64,000 nt of DNA from Burkholderiales bacterium (GCA_027493935.1 JAOSJV010000001.1:1798001-1862000); one strand, 5' to 3'. Shown: positions 25,273 to 35,508, numbered from the stretch's first letter. Program-made: numbers and translations. The notes: a model not told the origin generated them from the sequence alone.

Positions 25273-26926
25273 ATGCAGGACCGCTATGAGGAGATCTACC
25301 ACGCGTTCCGGTGGGCGGTGCCTGCGCGATTTAACATCGCGGTGGCCTGCTGCCGTCGTCACGCGGTCGACCGGCATCGCTTCTGCATGTACTGGGAAGA
25401 CGAGGACGGCGCGATGCGCGCGCTCACCTATTGGGATATCGAGCAGGACGCTAACCGCCTGTCGAACGCGCTCGCGGCGCTCGGCGTCAAGCGCGGTGAT
25501 CGCGTCGGCATCATCCTCCCGCAGCGTCCGGAGACGGTGGTCGCGCACATGGCGTGCTACCAGCTCGGAGCGGTGGCCATGCCGCTGTCGATCCTGTTCG
25601 GCCCGGACGCGCTCGAGTACCGGCTGCAGGACAGCCAGAGCTCGGTCGCCTTCGTCGATCCCGCTTCCGCGCCGAACCTCGCCGCGGTGCGGGCGTCGCT
25701 GCCGGATCTCAGGCACGTAATCGGGGTGGCCGGCGCGCGCGAGGCGGGCGCCGAGCCCTGGGAGCGGTTGCTCGACAAGGCGTCGTGCCGTTTCACGCCG
25801 GTCGACACCGGCGCCGAGCAGCCGGCGCTCCTCGTGTATACCAGCGGCACGACTGGCCCGCCAAAAAGGCGCGCTCAAGCCTCATCGCGTGCTGCTCGGC
25901 AACCTGCCGGGCTTCGCCTGCTCGCACGACCAGTTCCCGCGGACGGGCGACATGTTCTGGTCGCCCGCCGACTGGGCGTGGACCGGCGGTCTGATGGACG
26001 CGCTTCTGCCGACGATGTACTACGGCTACCCGATTCTCGGCTACCGCGGCCGGTTCGATCCGGACAAGGCGTTCCACCTGATCGAGAAGTACGGCGTTCG
26101 CAACAGCTTCCTCTTTCCGACCGCGCTCAAGATGATGATGAAGGCGGTGCCCGAGCCGCGCGCGCGCTACGACCTCGCGCTTCGCTCGATCATGAGCGCC
26201 GGAGAGTCGGTCGGCGAGACCGTGTTCGAGTGGTCGCGTGCCGCGCTCGGCGTAACGATCAACGAGATGTTCGGCCAAACCGAGGTGAACTACATCGTCG
26301 GCAACTCGCACGCGCTGTGGCCGGCAAAGCCGGGCTCGATCGGGCGGCCGTATCCCGGCCACCGCGTCGCGCTGATCGACGACGACGGCAACGAGGTGCG
26401 CGAAGGCGAGGCGGGCGAGGTGGCGGTCAACCGGACCGATGTGCACGGCGACCGCGACGCGGTATTCTTCCTCGGCTACTGGCGGAACGACGAGGCCACG
26501 CGCAAGAAGTACACCGCCGACTGGTGCCGTACCGGCGATCTCGCGAAGCGCGACGCCGACGGCTACCTCTGGTACCAGGGCCGCGCCGACGACGTGTTCA
26601 AGAGCGCCGGCTACCGCATCGGGCCCTCCGAGATCGAGAACTGCCTGGTGAAGCATCCGGCAGTCGCCAACGCGGCGGTGGTCGGCAGTCCCGATCCGGA
26701 GCGCACCAACGTGGTGAAGGCGTTCGTCGTGCTGCAGCCGGGGCACGCGCCGTCGCCAGAGCTCGAGCAGGCGCTGCAGCAGCACGTACGCGGCAAGCTC
26801 GCCCCGTACGAGTATCCGAAGGAGATCGAGTTCGTAAATCAGCTGCCGATGACCACCACCGGTAAGGTTCAACGCCGGGTACTGCGGCTGCGCGAGGAAG
26901 AGCGCAAGCGCGGCGGGACGGGATGA
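25273..26926 (+). CDS. AMP-forming acyl-CoA synthetase, frameshifted
   Basis: About 550 residues after removing one extra A in the run at 25863-25867. The break falls exactly in the ATP-binding motif, which reads YTSGTTGPPKGALKPHR when corrected. Other signatures are FGQTEVNYIVGN, the hinge GRADDVFKSAGYRIGP and the catalytic lysine in TTTGKVQRRVLR. It is an ANL-family ligase closest in layout to medium-chain or acetyl/propionyl-type acyl-CoA synthetases. The acid substrate cannot be set from sequence alone. The ATG has a GAGG 3-6 bases upstream. The 135-base gap before it carries no gene. Confidence 0.88.
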
Positions 26927-26939
26927 CCGGAATGCGCTG

Positions 26940-28235
26940 ATGCGGTTGCCGGCCGACCATCCGCAGCGCTACGCTCTCGCGAACGAGATCCACGCCCGGC
27001 CGTACGACGCGCTCGAGGCGCCCGAGCGCGTTTCGTTCCTCGCCGTCCTGTCCGGCGAGCGCGCCGCGGAGCACGCGCATCTTGTGCGGCTGTGCGAGCG
27101 CGGTGGCGTGCATCCACCGCGGTCAGCCGCGAGCCTTTTCCGCGCCGACTTCGGCGCCTACCGTGTCAAGTGGGAGCGCCACACCGAGTTTTCCGGGTAC
27201 ACGTTCTTCCTGCGTGGCGGGGCCGCGGATCTCTTCGCCGAGACCGCGGTCGCGGCGGTTCCCGCGGACTGGTCGGCCGCGATCCCCGGCGAGACTCTCG
27301 TCGCGGCGCATGCCGAGCTCGTGCCGCGCGGGATCGCGCTGCCCGAGGGCAGAGAGATCGCGCGCGCGTTCGGCGGCGACTACGTCGTCGGCGGCGAGAT
27401 CGGGGACGGTGTGGGCGCGGTCTTCACCGATTTCCGGGTGCATGCGGACGGGCACAACCGCTTTCTGGTGTTCGACGCGGGCATGTCGCGGCGCCAGGCG
27501 GGGCGGATGGTGCAGCGGCTGTTCGAGATCGAGACCTACCGGATGATGGCGCTGCTCGCGCTGCCGGTCGCGCAAGCGGCCGCGCCGCGGCTCGCCGAGA
27601 TGGAGGAGGCGCTGGTCGAGATCACCGCGGCGATGGCGGGCGATGCCGGCCGGCGCGCCGACGACCATGCGCTGCTCGAACGGCTGATTCCGCTGGCGGC
27701 CGAGGCGGAGCGCGCGGTCGTGTCGTCGCAGTACCGCTTCGGCGCGGCCCGTGCGTACCACTCGCTGGTGAACAGCAGGATCGCGGAGCTGCGCGAGCGG
27801 CGGCTGCCGGGCACGCAGACGATCGAGGAGTTCATGGCGCGGCGCCTGGCGCCGGCGATGGCGACCTGCGAGTCGATCGCGCGGCGCCAGCGCGAGCTCG
27901 CCGAGCGCGTGGCCCGGGCGAGCCGGCTGCTGTCGACGCGGGTGGACATCGTGCGCGAGCGGCAGAACCAGGAGCTGCTCGCCTCGATGGAGCGACGCGC
28001 GCGGTTGCAGCTCCGCCTGCAGGAGACCGTCGAGGGACTGTCGGTGGCCGCGATCACCTACTACGTCGTGGGCCTCGTCGGCTACGCGGCCAAGGGCCTC
28101 AACTCGGTCGGGGTCGCGCTGGACAGCGCTCTCGCGATGGGCGTGGCGATCCCCTTGGTCGCCGTGCTCGTCGCCCTCGGCGTGCGGCGCGTGCGCCGCA
28201 GCGTCATGCAGGCGGAGCGGGCCGGCACGGGTTGA
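26940..28235 (+). CDS. DUF3422 family membrane protein
   Basis: The 431-residue protein starts with the family signature LPADHPQRYALANEIHARP. A compact N-terminal domain is followed by a helical central part with many Arg/Glu residues and a C-terminal pair of transmembrane helices (about residues 370-420). The DUF3422 family is widespread in proteobacteria and has no known function; it resembles CorA-like architecture in having long helices leading into two C-terminal membrane helices. It starts 13 bases after the acyl-CoA synthetase, so the two may be co-transcribed. No frameshift was seen. Confidence 0.88.
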   Translation: MRLPADHPQRYALANEIHARPYDALEAPERVSFLAVLSGERAAEHAHLVRLCERGGVHPPRSAASLFRADFGAYRVKWERHTEFSGYTFFLRGGAADLFAETAVAAVPADWSAAIPGETLVAAHAELVPRGIALPEGREIARAFGGDYVVGGEIGDGVGAVFTDFRVHADGHNRFLVFDAGMSRRQAGRMVQRLFEIETYRMMALLALPVAQAAAPRLAEMEEALVEITAAMAGDAGRRADDHALLERLIPLAAEAERAVVSSQYRFGAARAYHSLVNSRIAELRERRLPGTQTIEEFMARRLAPAMATCESIARRQRELAERVARASRLLSTRVDIVRERQNQELLASMERRARLQLRLQETVEGLSVAAITYYVVGLVGYAAKGLNSVGVALDSALAMGVAIPLVAVLVALGVRRVRRSVMQAERAGTG

Positions 28236-28273
28236 CTGCGGAGCACGCGCCCGGGGAACGCTGCAGAAGCTCG

Positions 28274-28711
28274 TCATTCCCGCGACCTGACCAGGATCTT
28301 GCCGTCCGCCTCGGCGACAACCTCGCCCGCCTGGTTCCGGCACACGCCGCTTAGCACCACGATGCCGCCATGGTGCGTGGGCTTGTCGTGCTTCTCCAGG
28401 ATCGTCCAGGTCGTGGTCAGCGTATCGCCGGGCTTGACCGGCGCCCTGAATCGGCACGCGTGCTCGAGATACGCGATCGCGGTGGTGTGGAAGTACATCC
28501 CGACCGGCGCCGACACGAGCGCGCTGGTGAAGGGACCGTGCAGGATGCGCCCGCCGAAGCGCGAGCCGCGCGCGTGGCTCTCGTCTATGTGCAGCGGGTT
28601 GAAGTCGCCGAACAGCCCCGCGGCGAGCACCAGGTGCGTCTCGGTGACCGTCAGCGCCGAGCTGAACGTCTCGCCAGTTCTTACCTCGTCGTAATGCTTT
28701 CCGGGGAACAC
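28274..28711 (-). CDS. MaoC-like (R)-specific dehydratase
   Basis: A 145-residue hot-dog fold protein of the MaoC family. The hydratase-2 motif is FGDFNPLHID, followed by FGGRILHG, which supplies the catalytic aspartate and histidine. Such proteins hydrate enoyl-CoA or act on related thioesters. The GTG at 28711 begins VFPGKHYDEV, the usual start of the family, and was preferred over an upstream in-frame codon that would add about 32 Arg-rich residues. It is convergent with DUF3422 and divergent from maiA. The substrate is unknown. Confidence 0.85.
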   Translation of the reverse strand: MFPGKHYDEVRTGETFSSALTVTETHLVLAAGLFGDFNPLHIDESHARGSRFGGRILHGPFTSALVSAPVGMYFHTTAIAYLEHACRFRAPVKPGDTLTTTWTILEKHDKPTHHGGIVVLSGVCRNQAGEVVAEADGKILVRSRE

Positions 28712-28826
28712 GACGCTTCTTCGTCCGGTGCGAAGCAACGCGCGGATTGTTGCGCAGTGGCGGCCGGCCCGCAAGCGAGCGGTGCGATGGGCTACACTCG
28801 GGCGCACCGCCCCGGAGGAGGCCGCG

Positions 28827-29465
28827 ATGCAGCTCTACACCTACTTCCGCTCGTCCGCGTCGTTCCGCGTGCGCATCGCGCTCAATCTCAAGGGGCTCGG
28901 GTACGAGCCGGTGCTCGTCAATCTGCCCAGGGGCGAGCACCAGGCCGACGACTACCGCGCAGTGAACGTGCAGGCGCTCGTCCCGACGCTCGTCGACGGC
29001 GATCGACGGCTGATCCAGTCGCTCGCCATCCTCGAGTACCTGGAGGAGTGCCATCCCCAGCCGCCGCTCCTGCCGCGCGATCCGCTCGAGCGGGCGTACG
29101 TCCGGGCGCTGTGCGGCATCGTCGCGTGCGAAATCCATCCGCTGAACAACCTGCGCACGCTGAAGCACATCCGCCGCACCTACGGCCTGGACGAGGCCGG
29201 CGTGAATGCCTGGTACCGGCACTGGATCGCCGACGGGTTCGCGATGATCGAGCGCTATCTCGTGTCCGAGGGGCGCAGTGGCCACTACTGCCTCGGCGAC
29301 GCCGCGACGCTCGCCGACTGCTGCCTGGTGCCCCAGGTCTTCAACGCGCAGCGCTACGAGTGCGACCTCGCGCCGTATCCCACCGCGATGCGGATCTTCC
29401 AGGCGTGCATGCGGGTGCCGGCCTTTGACGCCGCGCAGCCGTCCAGGCAGCCGGACGCCGCATAG
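28827..29465 (+). CDS. maiA: maleylacetoacetate isomerase (zeta-class GST)
   Basis: The protein has 212 residues and an N-terminal thioredoxin-like domain with the SSASFRVRIALNLKG motif, the zeta-class glutathione-binding segment. The C-terminal helical domain includes CEIHPLNNLRTL and WYRHWIADGF, typical of maleylacetoacetate isomerases in tyrosine and aromatic-acid degradation; related proteins act as maleylpyruvate isomerases. The cysteine of the common SSCxWR motif is replaced by alanine, as in some bacterial members. The ribosome site GGAGGAG lies 6 bases before the ATG. The rest of the pathway is not in this window. Confidence 0.88.
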   Translation: MQLYTYFRSSASFRVRIALNLKGLGYEPVLVNLPRGEHQADDYRAVNVQALVPTLVDGDRRLIQSLAILEYLEECHPQPPLLPRDPLERAYVRALCGIVACEIHPLNNLRTLKHIRRTYGLDEAGVNAWYRHWIADGFAMIERYLVSEGRSGHYCLGDAATLADCCLVPQVFNAQRYECDLAPYPTAMRIFQACMRVPAFDAAQPSRQPDAA

Positions 29466-29572
29466 CGGCGGGCCGACGATTCGCTGTGCCCGGCAGCCAG
29501 ACGCGGCCTAACCCACGGTTCACGCGGCGGCGGCGATCGAGGCGGCGCTCGTCGTGCGCGTGGCGGGTCCTC

Positions 29573-29648
<76 letters not shown>

Positions 29649-29757
29649 CGTGCGGCGAGCCGTGTCGGCCGCCGAGTCCCGATTCTATGCGAGGTTCGCG
29701 CCGCGACCAATTGGGCGCGCTCGGGTAACATCGGTGCCGTCTCCGACCCGTCCGCGC

Positions 29758-30612
29758 ATGATCCGCTTTCCGCGCCCGTTCACGTCGCCGCTCGCGCACG
29801 CGGCGGCCGCGGTGCTCGCTGCCGCTGCCGCCCACGCCCAGAGCGACTTCAGCTCGCCCTACGTCCCGACGCCGCCGGTCGCGGTGGAGCGGATGCTCGC
29901 CCTCGCGCAGGTGACCCGCGACGACGTCGTGATGGACCTCGGCTCCGGCGACGGGCGCATCGTGATCGCCGCGGCGAAGCGCCACGGCGCGCGCGCGACC
30001 GGCGTCGAGTACGACCCGAGGCTCGTCGCGGTCAGCCGGCGAAACGCGGGCGCCGCCGGCGTCGCCGACCGCGTACGATTCCTGGAGGGTGATCTCTTCA
30101 AGGTCGATCTGTCGCCGGCGACGGTGGTCACGGTGTATCTGCTGCCGGACGTGAACCGGAAGCTGCGCGACAAGCTGCTTGCCGAGCTGAGACCCGGCAC
30201 GCGCGTGGTCGCCCACGATTTCGACATGGAGAGCTGGCGCCCGGATCGAGTGGAGAGCTTCTACGCGCCGGAGAAGCACAACGGCCGCGGCGGGGAGAGC
30301 CGGGTCCTGCTTTGGATCGTGCCGGCCGAGGTGCGCGGCGCGTGGCGGCTCGAGAGCGCCGCGCTGCCGGCGCCGGGCGAGGTGCAGCTCGCGCTCGGCC
30401 AGAACTTCCAGAGGATCGAGGGCGAGGCGACGCTCGGCGGCCTCAGCGCGACGCTGCGCGAGCCCGCTCTGCGCGGCGTGCTGATTCGCTTCTCGCTCGA
30501 CCTGGGCGCCGGCCCGCTCGCGTTCGCGGGCGAGGTGCGCGGCGACGAGATGGTGGGCACGGCGCGGGGTGCCGCCGGGACGTGGCCGTGGCGCGCGACG
30601 CGCAGGCGCTGA
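29758..30612 (+). CDS. class I SAM-dependent methyltransferase with N-terminal signal sequence
   Basis: The 284-residue protein has motif I DLGSGDGRIVIAA and the acidic residue in GVEYDPRLV, which define a Rossmann-fold methyltransferase. It starts with a clear signal-like sequence: MIRFPRPF, then an Ala-rich hydrophobic stretch and an AHA/Q cleavage site at about residue 27. An exported methyltransferase is odd because SAM is cytoplasmic; the hydrophobic start might be an uncleaved anchor or the true start may differ. The C-terminal 100 residues form a second, unidentified domain. Its stop overlaps the start of the next methyltransferase (ATGA). Confidence 0.8.
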   Translation: MIRFPRPFTSPLAHAAAAVLAAAAAHAQSDFSSPYVPTPPVAVERMLALAQVTRDDVVMDLGSGDGRIVIAAAKRHGARATGVEYDPRLVAVSRRNAGAAGVADRVRFLEGDLFKVDLSPATVVTVYLLPDVNRKLRDKLLAELRPGTRVVAHDFDMESWRPDRVESFYAPEKHNGRGGESRVLLWIVPAEVRGAWRLESAALPAPGEVQLALGQNFQRIEGEATLGGLSATLREPALRGVLIRFSLDLGAGPLAFAGEVRGDEMVGTARGAAGTWPWRATRRR

Positions 30613-31223
30613 TGCATGCGGCGAAGCCGTTCTCGGAGGCGTCCGAGCGCAACCGGGCGCCGATCCGCGCCGTGCTGGCACGGGTGCTGGCGGACTGCGG
30701 CCCGGTGCTCGAGATCGGCAGCGGCACCGGGCAGCATGCGGTGTACTTCGCGGCCGATTTCCCGCACCTCGTATGGCAGCCGAGCGACGTTGCGGAGAAC
30801 CTGCCGGGCATCGAGCGCTGGAGCGCCGAGGCCGGACTGGCGAACGTGCGGCCGGCGCTCGCGCTCGACGTGAACCGCGATCCGTGGCCCGCAGCGCAGT
30901 ACGACGCGGTGTTCTCGGCGAACACCGCGCACATCATGAGCTGGCCCGAAGTCGAGCGGATGGTGGCGCGCGCGGCAGCGGCGCTGCGTCCGGGCGGGCG
31001 CTTCTGCCTGTACGGACCGTTCAACTACGCGGGCGGCTTCACCTCCGAGAGCAACGCGCGCTTCGATGCTTCGCTGCGCGCACGCGACTCGCGCATGGGG
31101 ATCCGCGACTTCGAGGCGGTGGAAGCAACGGCGCGATCCGCGGGCTTCGCGCTGCTGGAGGACGATGCGATGCCCGCGAACAACCGCCTGCTGGTATGGC
31201 GCCTCGGCGGGCGGGGCGCGTGA
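30612..31223 (+). CDS. DUF938 family methyltransferase
   Basis: A 203-residue protein matching the DUF938 family: start KPFSEASERNRAPI, motif I EIGSGTGQHAVYF, a QPSD acidic segment and GPFNYGG-like GPFNYAGGF. These are predicted class I SAM methyltransferases with unknown substrate. The ATG overlaps the previous stop by 1 base, which suggests coupled translation with the signal-bearing methyltransferase. The gene is complete. Confidence 0.87.
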   Translation: MHAAKPFSEASERNRAPIRAVLARVLADCGPVLEIGSGTGQHAVYFAADFPHLVWQPSDVAENLPGIERWSAEAGLANVRPALALDVNRDPWPAAQYDAVFSANTAHIMSWPEVERMVARAAAALRPGGRFCLYGPFNYAGGFTSESNARFDASLRARDSRMGIRDFEAVEATARSAGFALLEDDAMPANNRLLVWRLGGRGA

Positions 31224-31234
31224 AGAGGCTCGAG

Positions 31235-32866
31235 ATGGAAGCGCAAGCCGGATTCAAGCTGACCTATTCCACGATGTTCGATCCGCCCGCGGCGTTGCAC
31301 GAGCGGTTCGAGGCCGCGCTCGCGCGCGTCAAGTCAGCCCTGGGCGCCGAGCACCCGATGTGGATCGGCGGGGTCGCAGCCACCGCGGCGGAGAAGTTCG
31401 ACGTGCGAAGCCCGATCGACCGCGACTGGCTGCTCGGCCGCTTCCAGCGCGGCGGCGCGGCCGAGGCGGATGCGGCGGTGCGTGCGGCGCAGGCCGCCTT
31501 CCCGGCATGGGCCGCGACCCCGTGGCAGGAGCGCGTGCGCCTGCTGCGGCGCGCCGGCGCGCTGATCGAGGAGCGAGTCTACGAGATCGGCGCCGCGGTG
31601 GCGCTCGAAGTCGGCAAGAACCGCATGGAGTCGCTGGGCGAGGTGCAGGAGACCGCGGACCTGTTCTACTGGTACTGCGAACAGATGGAGGCGAACGGCG
31701 GGTTCGAGCGCGAGTTGCCGAACGACCCGCTCGCCGGTTTCGTGAGCCGCAACCGCTCGGTGCTGAAGCCCTACGGCGTCTGGGCCGTGATCGCGCCGTT
31801 CAACTTCCCGTGTGCGCTCGCCGGGGGACCGGTCGCTGCGGCGCTCGTCGCGGGCAACACGATTGCGTTCAAGACCGCGAGCGACGCCGCCTGGAGCGGC
31901 TGGCTGCTCGCCGAGGCGCTGCGCGACGCCGGGCTGCCGGCCGGCGTGTGCAACTACGTGACCGGAGCCGGCAGCGCGATCGGGGCGGCGCTGGTCGAGC
32001 ATCCGGCGGTGGCCGGAGTCACCTTCACCGGCTCCTACGAGGTCGGCATGCAGATCTACCGGTCTTTCGCGGCCGGTCCGTACCCGCGGCCGTGCATCGC
32101 CGAGATGGGCGGGAAGAACGCCGCGATCGTGACGCGGCACGCGGACCTCGACCGTGCGGCGACCGGGATCGTGCGCTCGGCGTTCGGCTTGCAAGGGCAG
32201 AAGTGCTCGGCGACCTCGCGCGTGCTGGTCGAGCGCCCGGTCGCCGAGACGCTACGCGCGAAGCTGGTGGCGCTCACCCGCGCGGTCAAGGTCGGCGATC
32301 CGACCGTGAAGGGAAACTGGATGGGGCCCGTAATCAACCAGGCTGCCTACGAGCGCTTCCGCAAGTGCTGCAAAAACGCCGCCGAGCTCGGCGAGATCCT
32401 CGCCGGCGGCGAGCATCTGCGCGACGGGGCGCTCGCGAAGGGCTGGTTCTGCGCGCCCACCGTCGCGACCGCGCCGTACGAGTTCCGCCTGTGGCGCGAG
32501 GAGAAGTTCATCCCGCTGGTGCTGGTGGGCGAGGTCGGCTCTCTCGACGAGGCGCTCGAGCGGGCGAACGCCACGCAGTATGGGTTGACCGCGGGCTTCT
32601 ACGGCGGGAAGGGCGAGATCGCGCGGTTCCTCGAGCGCATCGAGGCCGGCGTGACCTACGTCAACCGGCCGCAGGGCGCGACCACCGGCGCGTGGCCGGG
32701 CTATCAGCCGTTCGGCGGCTGGAAGGGCTCGGGCACCACCGGCAAGGCGATCGGCTCTTACTACTACCTGCCCCAGTACCTGCGCGAGCAGTCGCAGACG
32801 GTCGTGGACGGAGAAGGGAAAGTGGACGGGGGGCAGGGGCAGCGGGTGGTGCGGGGTGAACGGTGA
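31235..32866 (+). CDS. aldehyde dehydrogenase family protein, L-glutamate gamma-semialdehyde dehydrogenase-like
   Basis: A 543-residue aldehyde dehydrogenase. The catalytic glutamate is in EMGGKNA and the nucleophilic cysteine in GQKCSATSR; the NAD-binding FTGSYEVG is before them. Length and the PNDPLAGF to NRSVLKPYG region resemble 1-pyrroline-5-carboxylate dehydrogenases, but substrate assignment is tentative. The ATG at 31235 has GAGG 6 bases upstream; an in-frame GTG at 31220 is the alternative. The last 20 residues are low-complexity and run into a repeated GTGAACGG stretch, so the C terminus may be extended by loss of the original stop. Confidence 0.85.
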   Translation: MEAQAGFKLTYSTMFDPPAALHERFEAALARVKSALGAEHPMWIGGVAATAAEKFDVRSPIDRDWLLGRFQRGGAAEADAAVRAAQAAFPAWAATPWQERVRLLRRAGALIEERVYEIGAAVALEVGKNRMESLGEVQETADLFYWYCEQMEANGGFERELPNDPLAGFVSRNRSVLKPYGVWAVIAPFNFPCALAGGPVAAALVAGNTIAFKTASDAAWSGWLLAEALRDAGLPAGVCNYVTGAGSAIGAALVEHPAVAGVTFTGSYEVGMQIYRSFAAGPYPRPCIAEMGGKNAAIVTRHADLDRAATGIVRSAFGLQGQKCSATSRVLVERPVAETLRAKLVALTRAVKVGDPTVKGNWMGPVINQAAYERFRKCCKNAAELGEILAGGEHLRDGALAKGWFCAPTVATAPYEFRLWREEKFIPLVLVGEVGSLDEALERANATQYGLTAGFYGGKGEIARFLERIEAGVTYVNRPQGATTGAWPGYQPFGGWKGSGTTGKAIGSYYYLPQYLREQSQTVVDGEGKVDGGQGQRVVRGER

Positions 32867-32877
32867 GTGGTGAACGG
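32856..32877 (+). repeat. short direct repeat GTGAACGG
   Basis: GTGAACGG occurs twice (32856-32863 and 32870-32877) separated by TGAGTG, spanning the 3' end of the aldehyde dehydrogenase gene. The surrounding G-rich sequence is low-complexity. It may be a small intergenic repeat family. Confidence 0.4.
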
Positions 32878-32899
32878 AGCGCGCGGCACGGGCGGTGTG

Positions 32900-33491
32900 A
32901 TGGCCACGGTTGAGGCGGTGCACTGGCGCGAGGTGCTCGACTTCTGGTTCGGGCCGCCCGGCTCGGCCGAGCGCGGACGCCCGCGCAAGGCGTGGTTCGA
33001 GAAGTCGGCGTCGTTCGATGCGCAGCTGCGCGCGCGCTTCGGCGCGACCCACGCGGCGGCGCACGCGGGCGCGCTCGACGCGTGGCGGCGCACGCCGCTC
33101 GCGGCGCTCGCGCTGGTCGTCGCGCTCGACCAGTTCCCGCGCAACATCTACCGCGGCGATGCGCGCGCCTTCGCCTCCGACTCGAATGCGCTCGCGGTCG
33201 CGCGCGAGGTCATCGACCGGGGGTTCGATGCGGTCATGCTTCCGGTCGAGCGACTCTTTGCCTATCTGCCCTTCGAGCACGCCGAGGACCTCGCCGCGCA
33301 GCGGCGCTCGGCTCGAGCTCTTCGCGTGCCTCGGTCCCGATCCGTGGAGCACGGTCACCCTGGACTACGCGCGGCGCCATCACGACGTCGTCGCGCGCTT
33401 CGGCCGCTTCCCGCACCGCAACGCGGTGCTCGGCCGCGCGTCCACGCCGGAGGAGCTCGCGTTCCTGCAGCAGCCGGGTTCGTCTTTCTGA
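32900..33491 (+). CDS. DUF924 family protein, frameshifted
   Basis: About 196 residues after one frameshift is corrected near 33310. The N-terminal part shows VLDFWFGPPG and ALDQFPRNIYRG, and the C-terminal part shows LELFACLG, HHDVVARFGRFPHRNAVLGR and STPEELAFL, all typical of DUF924 (a helical TPR-like fold of unknown function). The break between the two halves is consistent with one extra base in CGCTCGGCTCGAG. It is convergent with the hydrolase-OsmC gene, with only 48 bases between stops. Confidence 0.85.
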
Positions 33492-33539
33492 GCAGCGCGA
33501 TCAGCGCTGCGGTGGTGCGGTCGCCGATCTCGCCGAGCC

Positions 33540-34761
33540 TCAATCGTCCATCAGCCGCGTCGGGATCTCGATCTCGCCGTGCAGAGTGCGGTGCACCGGG
33601 CACTTGTCTGCAATCTCGAGCAGCTTCGCACGATCGGCCGGCGCCAGTGTACCCTCCAGGCGGATCAGCCGCTCGATGCGATCGATCCTCGCCGCCCGCG
33701 ACTCGCAATCGGCGCAATCCGCGGTATGCAGCTTATCGTGCCGCGGCTCGACGGTGACCCGCTCGAGCGGGAGGTGCTTGCGCTCGGCGTAGAGCCGCAA
33801 CGTCGTCGCGGTGCACGCGCCCAGGCCGGCGAGCAGGAAATCGTAGGGCGAGATACCGCTGTCGAGCCCGCCGGAGGCCGTCGGCTCGTCGGCCCGCAGC
33901 ACGTGCCGCCCGGCGACCACGTGCTGCGCGAATTTGCCCTCGCACGTCTCGCGCACGACGACCTTTCCGGCCACGCCGCTCGGCGGCCCGGGTACGGCGC
34001 CGGCGACGTAGCGCTGTGCCCACGCGGCGAGGAACTCGGCCGCGTAGGCCGCGTCTTCGCGCCGGCTGAGCAGGTGGTCCGCGGGATCGAGCGAGAGGAA
34101 GCTCTTCGGATGTCTCGCGGCGGCGAAGATCCGCGCGGCGTTCTCGATTTCCACGATCGTGTCGCGCGGCGAATGCATGACCAGGAGCGCCTTGCGCAGG
34201 CCGCCGAGCGCAGCGTCGAGCCTACGGCCGGCGACGTCTTCGAGGAATTGGCGGCGGATGCGGAAGCGCCGGCCGCCGATATCCACCTCGGCCTCGCCGG
34301 CGCGCTGGATCTCGTCGCGGCCACCGATACGCTCGAGCACGTGCCCCGGCTCGAACGGCGAGCCGATCGTCGCCACCGCCCGCGCCGAGGGAATGGCCGC
34401 CGCCGCCGCGAGCACCGCGCTGCCGCCGAGGCTGTGGCCGACGAGGAGTTCCGGTGCACGGAACTCCGTGCGCAGGAACTCGGCCGCCGCCACCAGGTCG
34501 GCGACGTTGGACGAGAAGTTCGTGTTCGCGAACTCGCCCTCGCTGCCGCCGAGCCCGGTGAAGTCGAAGCGCAGCACCGCAAAGCCGCGTGCGGCGAGCG
34601 CGGACGCGAGGTAGGTCGAGGCCCGCGTATCCTTGGGAGCAGGTGAAGCAGTGCGCGAACAAGCAGTAGGCGACCGGCGGCACGGCGGGCAGGTCGAGGC
34701 GGGCGGCGAGCCGCCCGCCCTGGCTGCCGGGAAAGTCGATTCGCTGGCTTGCAGGCGTCAT
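33540..34761 (-). CDS. alpha/beta hydrolase-OsmC fusion protein, frameshifted
   Basis: About 406 residues with two domains. The N-terminal alpha/beta hydrolase has a GHSLGG nucleophile elbow, DFTGLGGSEGEF before it and a late DPADHLLSRREDA with the catalytic histidine. The C-terminal OsmC domain starts near residue 265 and shows SPYDFLLAGLGACTATTL and DKCPVHRTL with the two family cysteines, the basis of thiol peroxidase activity. The frame gains one base in a GGG run at 34635-34637; corrected, the protein reads SKDTRASTYLASAL. It probably detoxifies organic peroxides or esters. Confidence 0.87.
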
Positions 34762-34892
34762 GGGCGGCTCCTCCCCGGTATGCGACAGCTGTTCGGTCGC
34801 GCGGCGAGGGCCGGCCTGACAGCGCGATGCGCCTGGATCTCGTCCGCCGACCGATAATGGCGGCCGATACGTCGCACGCAAGGGAGCGATCG

Positions 34893-35441
34893 ATGAAGGA
34901 TCGGCATGGCCTCGCGCCGCCGTCCGGCTGGGTGGTTCGCTGGGCAGCGCTCGTCGGCGCCGGCGGGCGCGTGCTCGACGTGGCCTGCGGCGCGGGGCGC
35001 CATGCGCGCCACTTCGCCGCGCGCGGCTGCGCCGTCGTGGCCGTCGATCGCGATGCGGCGGCGCTCGATACGCCAGCCGGAGCCGCCCGCATCTCGCCGG
35101 TCAAGGCCGATCTCGAGCGCGATCCGTGGCCGTTCGAGCCCGCATCCTTCGACGCCGTGGTGGTCACGAACTATCTGCACCGCCCGCTCTTCGCGCACCT
35201 GCTGGCTGCCCTGCGGCCCTCGGGCGTGCTGATCTACGAGACGTTCATGGCCGGACACGCGCAGTTCGGCCGGCCGGCGAATCCGCATTTCCTGCTGCGC
35301 CCCGGCGAGCTCGCCGAGGCGGTGGCCGGCCGCCTGGCGCTCGTCGCGTTCGAGCAGGGCCTCGTGCGCACGCCCCGACCGGCCGCGGTTCAGCGGCTTT
35401 GTGCCGCAAGCCGCGATCCTGTAACAATTTATTTGGACTGA
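34893..35441 (+). CDS. class I SAM-dependent methyltransferase (TehB-like)
   Basis: A 182-residue methyltransferase with motif [20 protein letters not shown], an acidic AVDRD strand end and NYLHRPLF after the fold's fourth strand. The small size and lack of an extra domain resemble TehB/UbiE-like enzymes, but the substrate is unknown. The ATG has AGGGAG 6 bases upstream. It is transcribed divergently from the hydrolase-OsmC gene, with dapA following 67 bases downstream. Confidence 0.86.
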   Translation: MKDRHGLAPPSGWVVRWAALVGAGGRVLDVACGAGRHARHFAARGCAVVAVDRDAAALDTPAGAARISPVKADLERDPWPFEPASFDAVVVTNYLHRPLFAHLLAALRPSGVLIYETFMAGHAQFGRPANPHFLLRPGELAEAVAGRLALVAFEQGLVRTPRPAAVQRLCAASRDPVTIYLD

Positions 35442-35508
35442 GCGTTCCCCCGGAGAGGTCCCAATAGCGGTAAGATTCCGAGGTTTCGAGACTCAGGGGC
35501 GCCGCCGC

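Noticed and set aside
29440-29511. Repeat of the maiA 3' end (CAGCC(G/A)GACGC) downstream of its stop
   Set aside because: Only about 12 imperfectly matching bases in G+C-rich sequence; chance similarity cannot be excluded.
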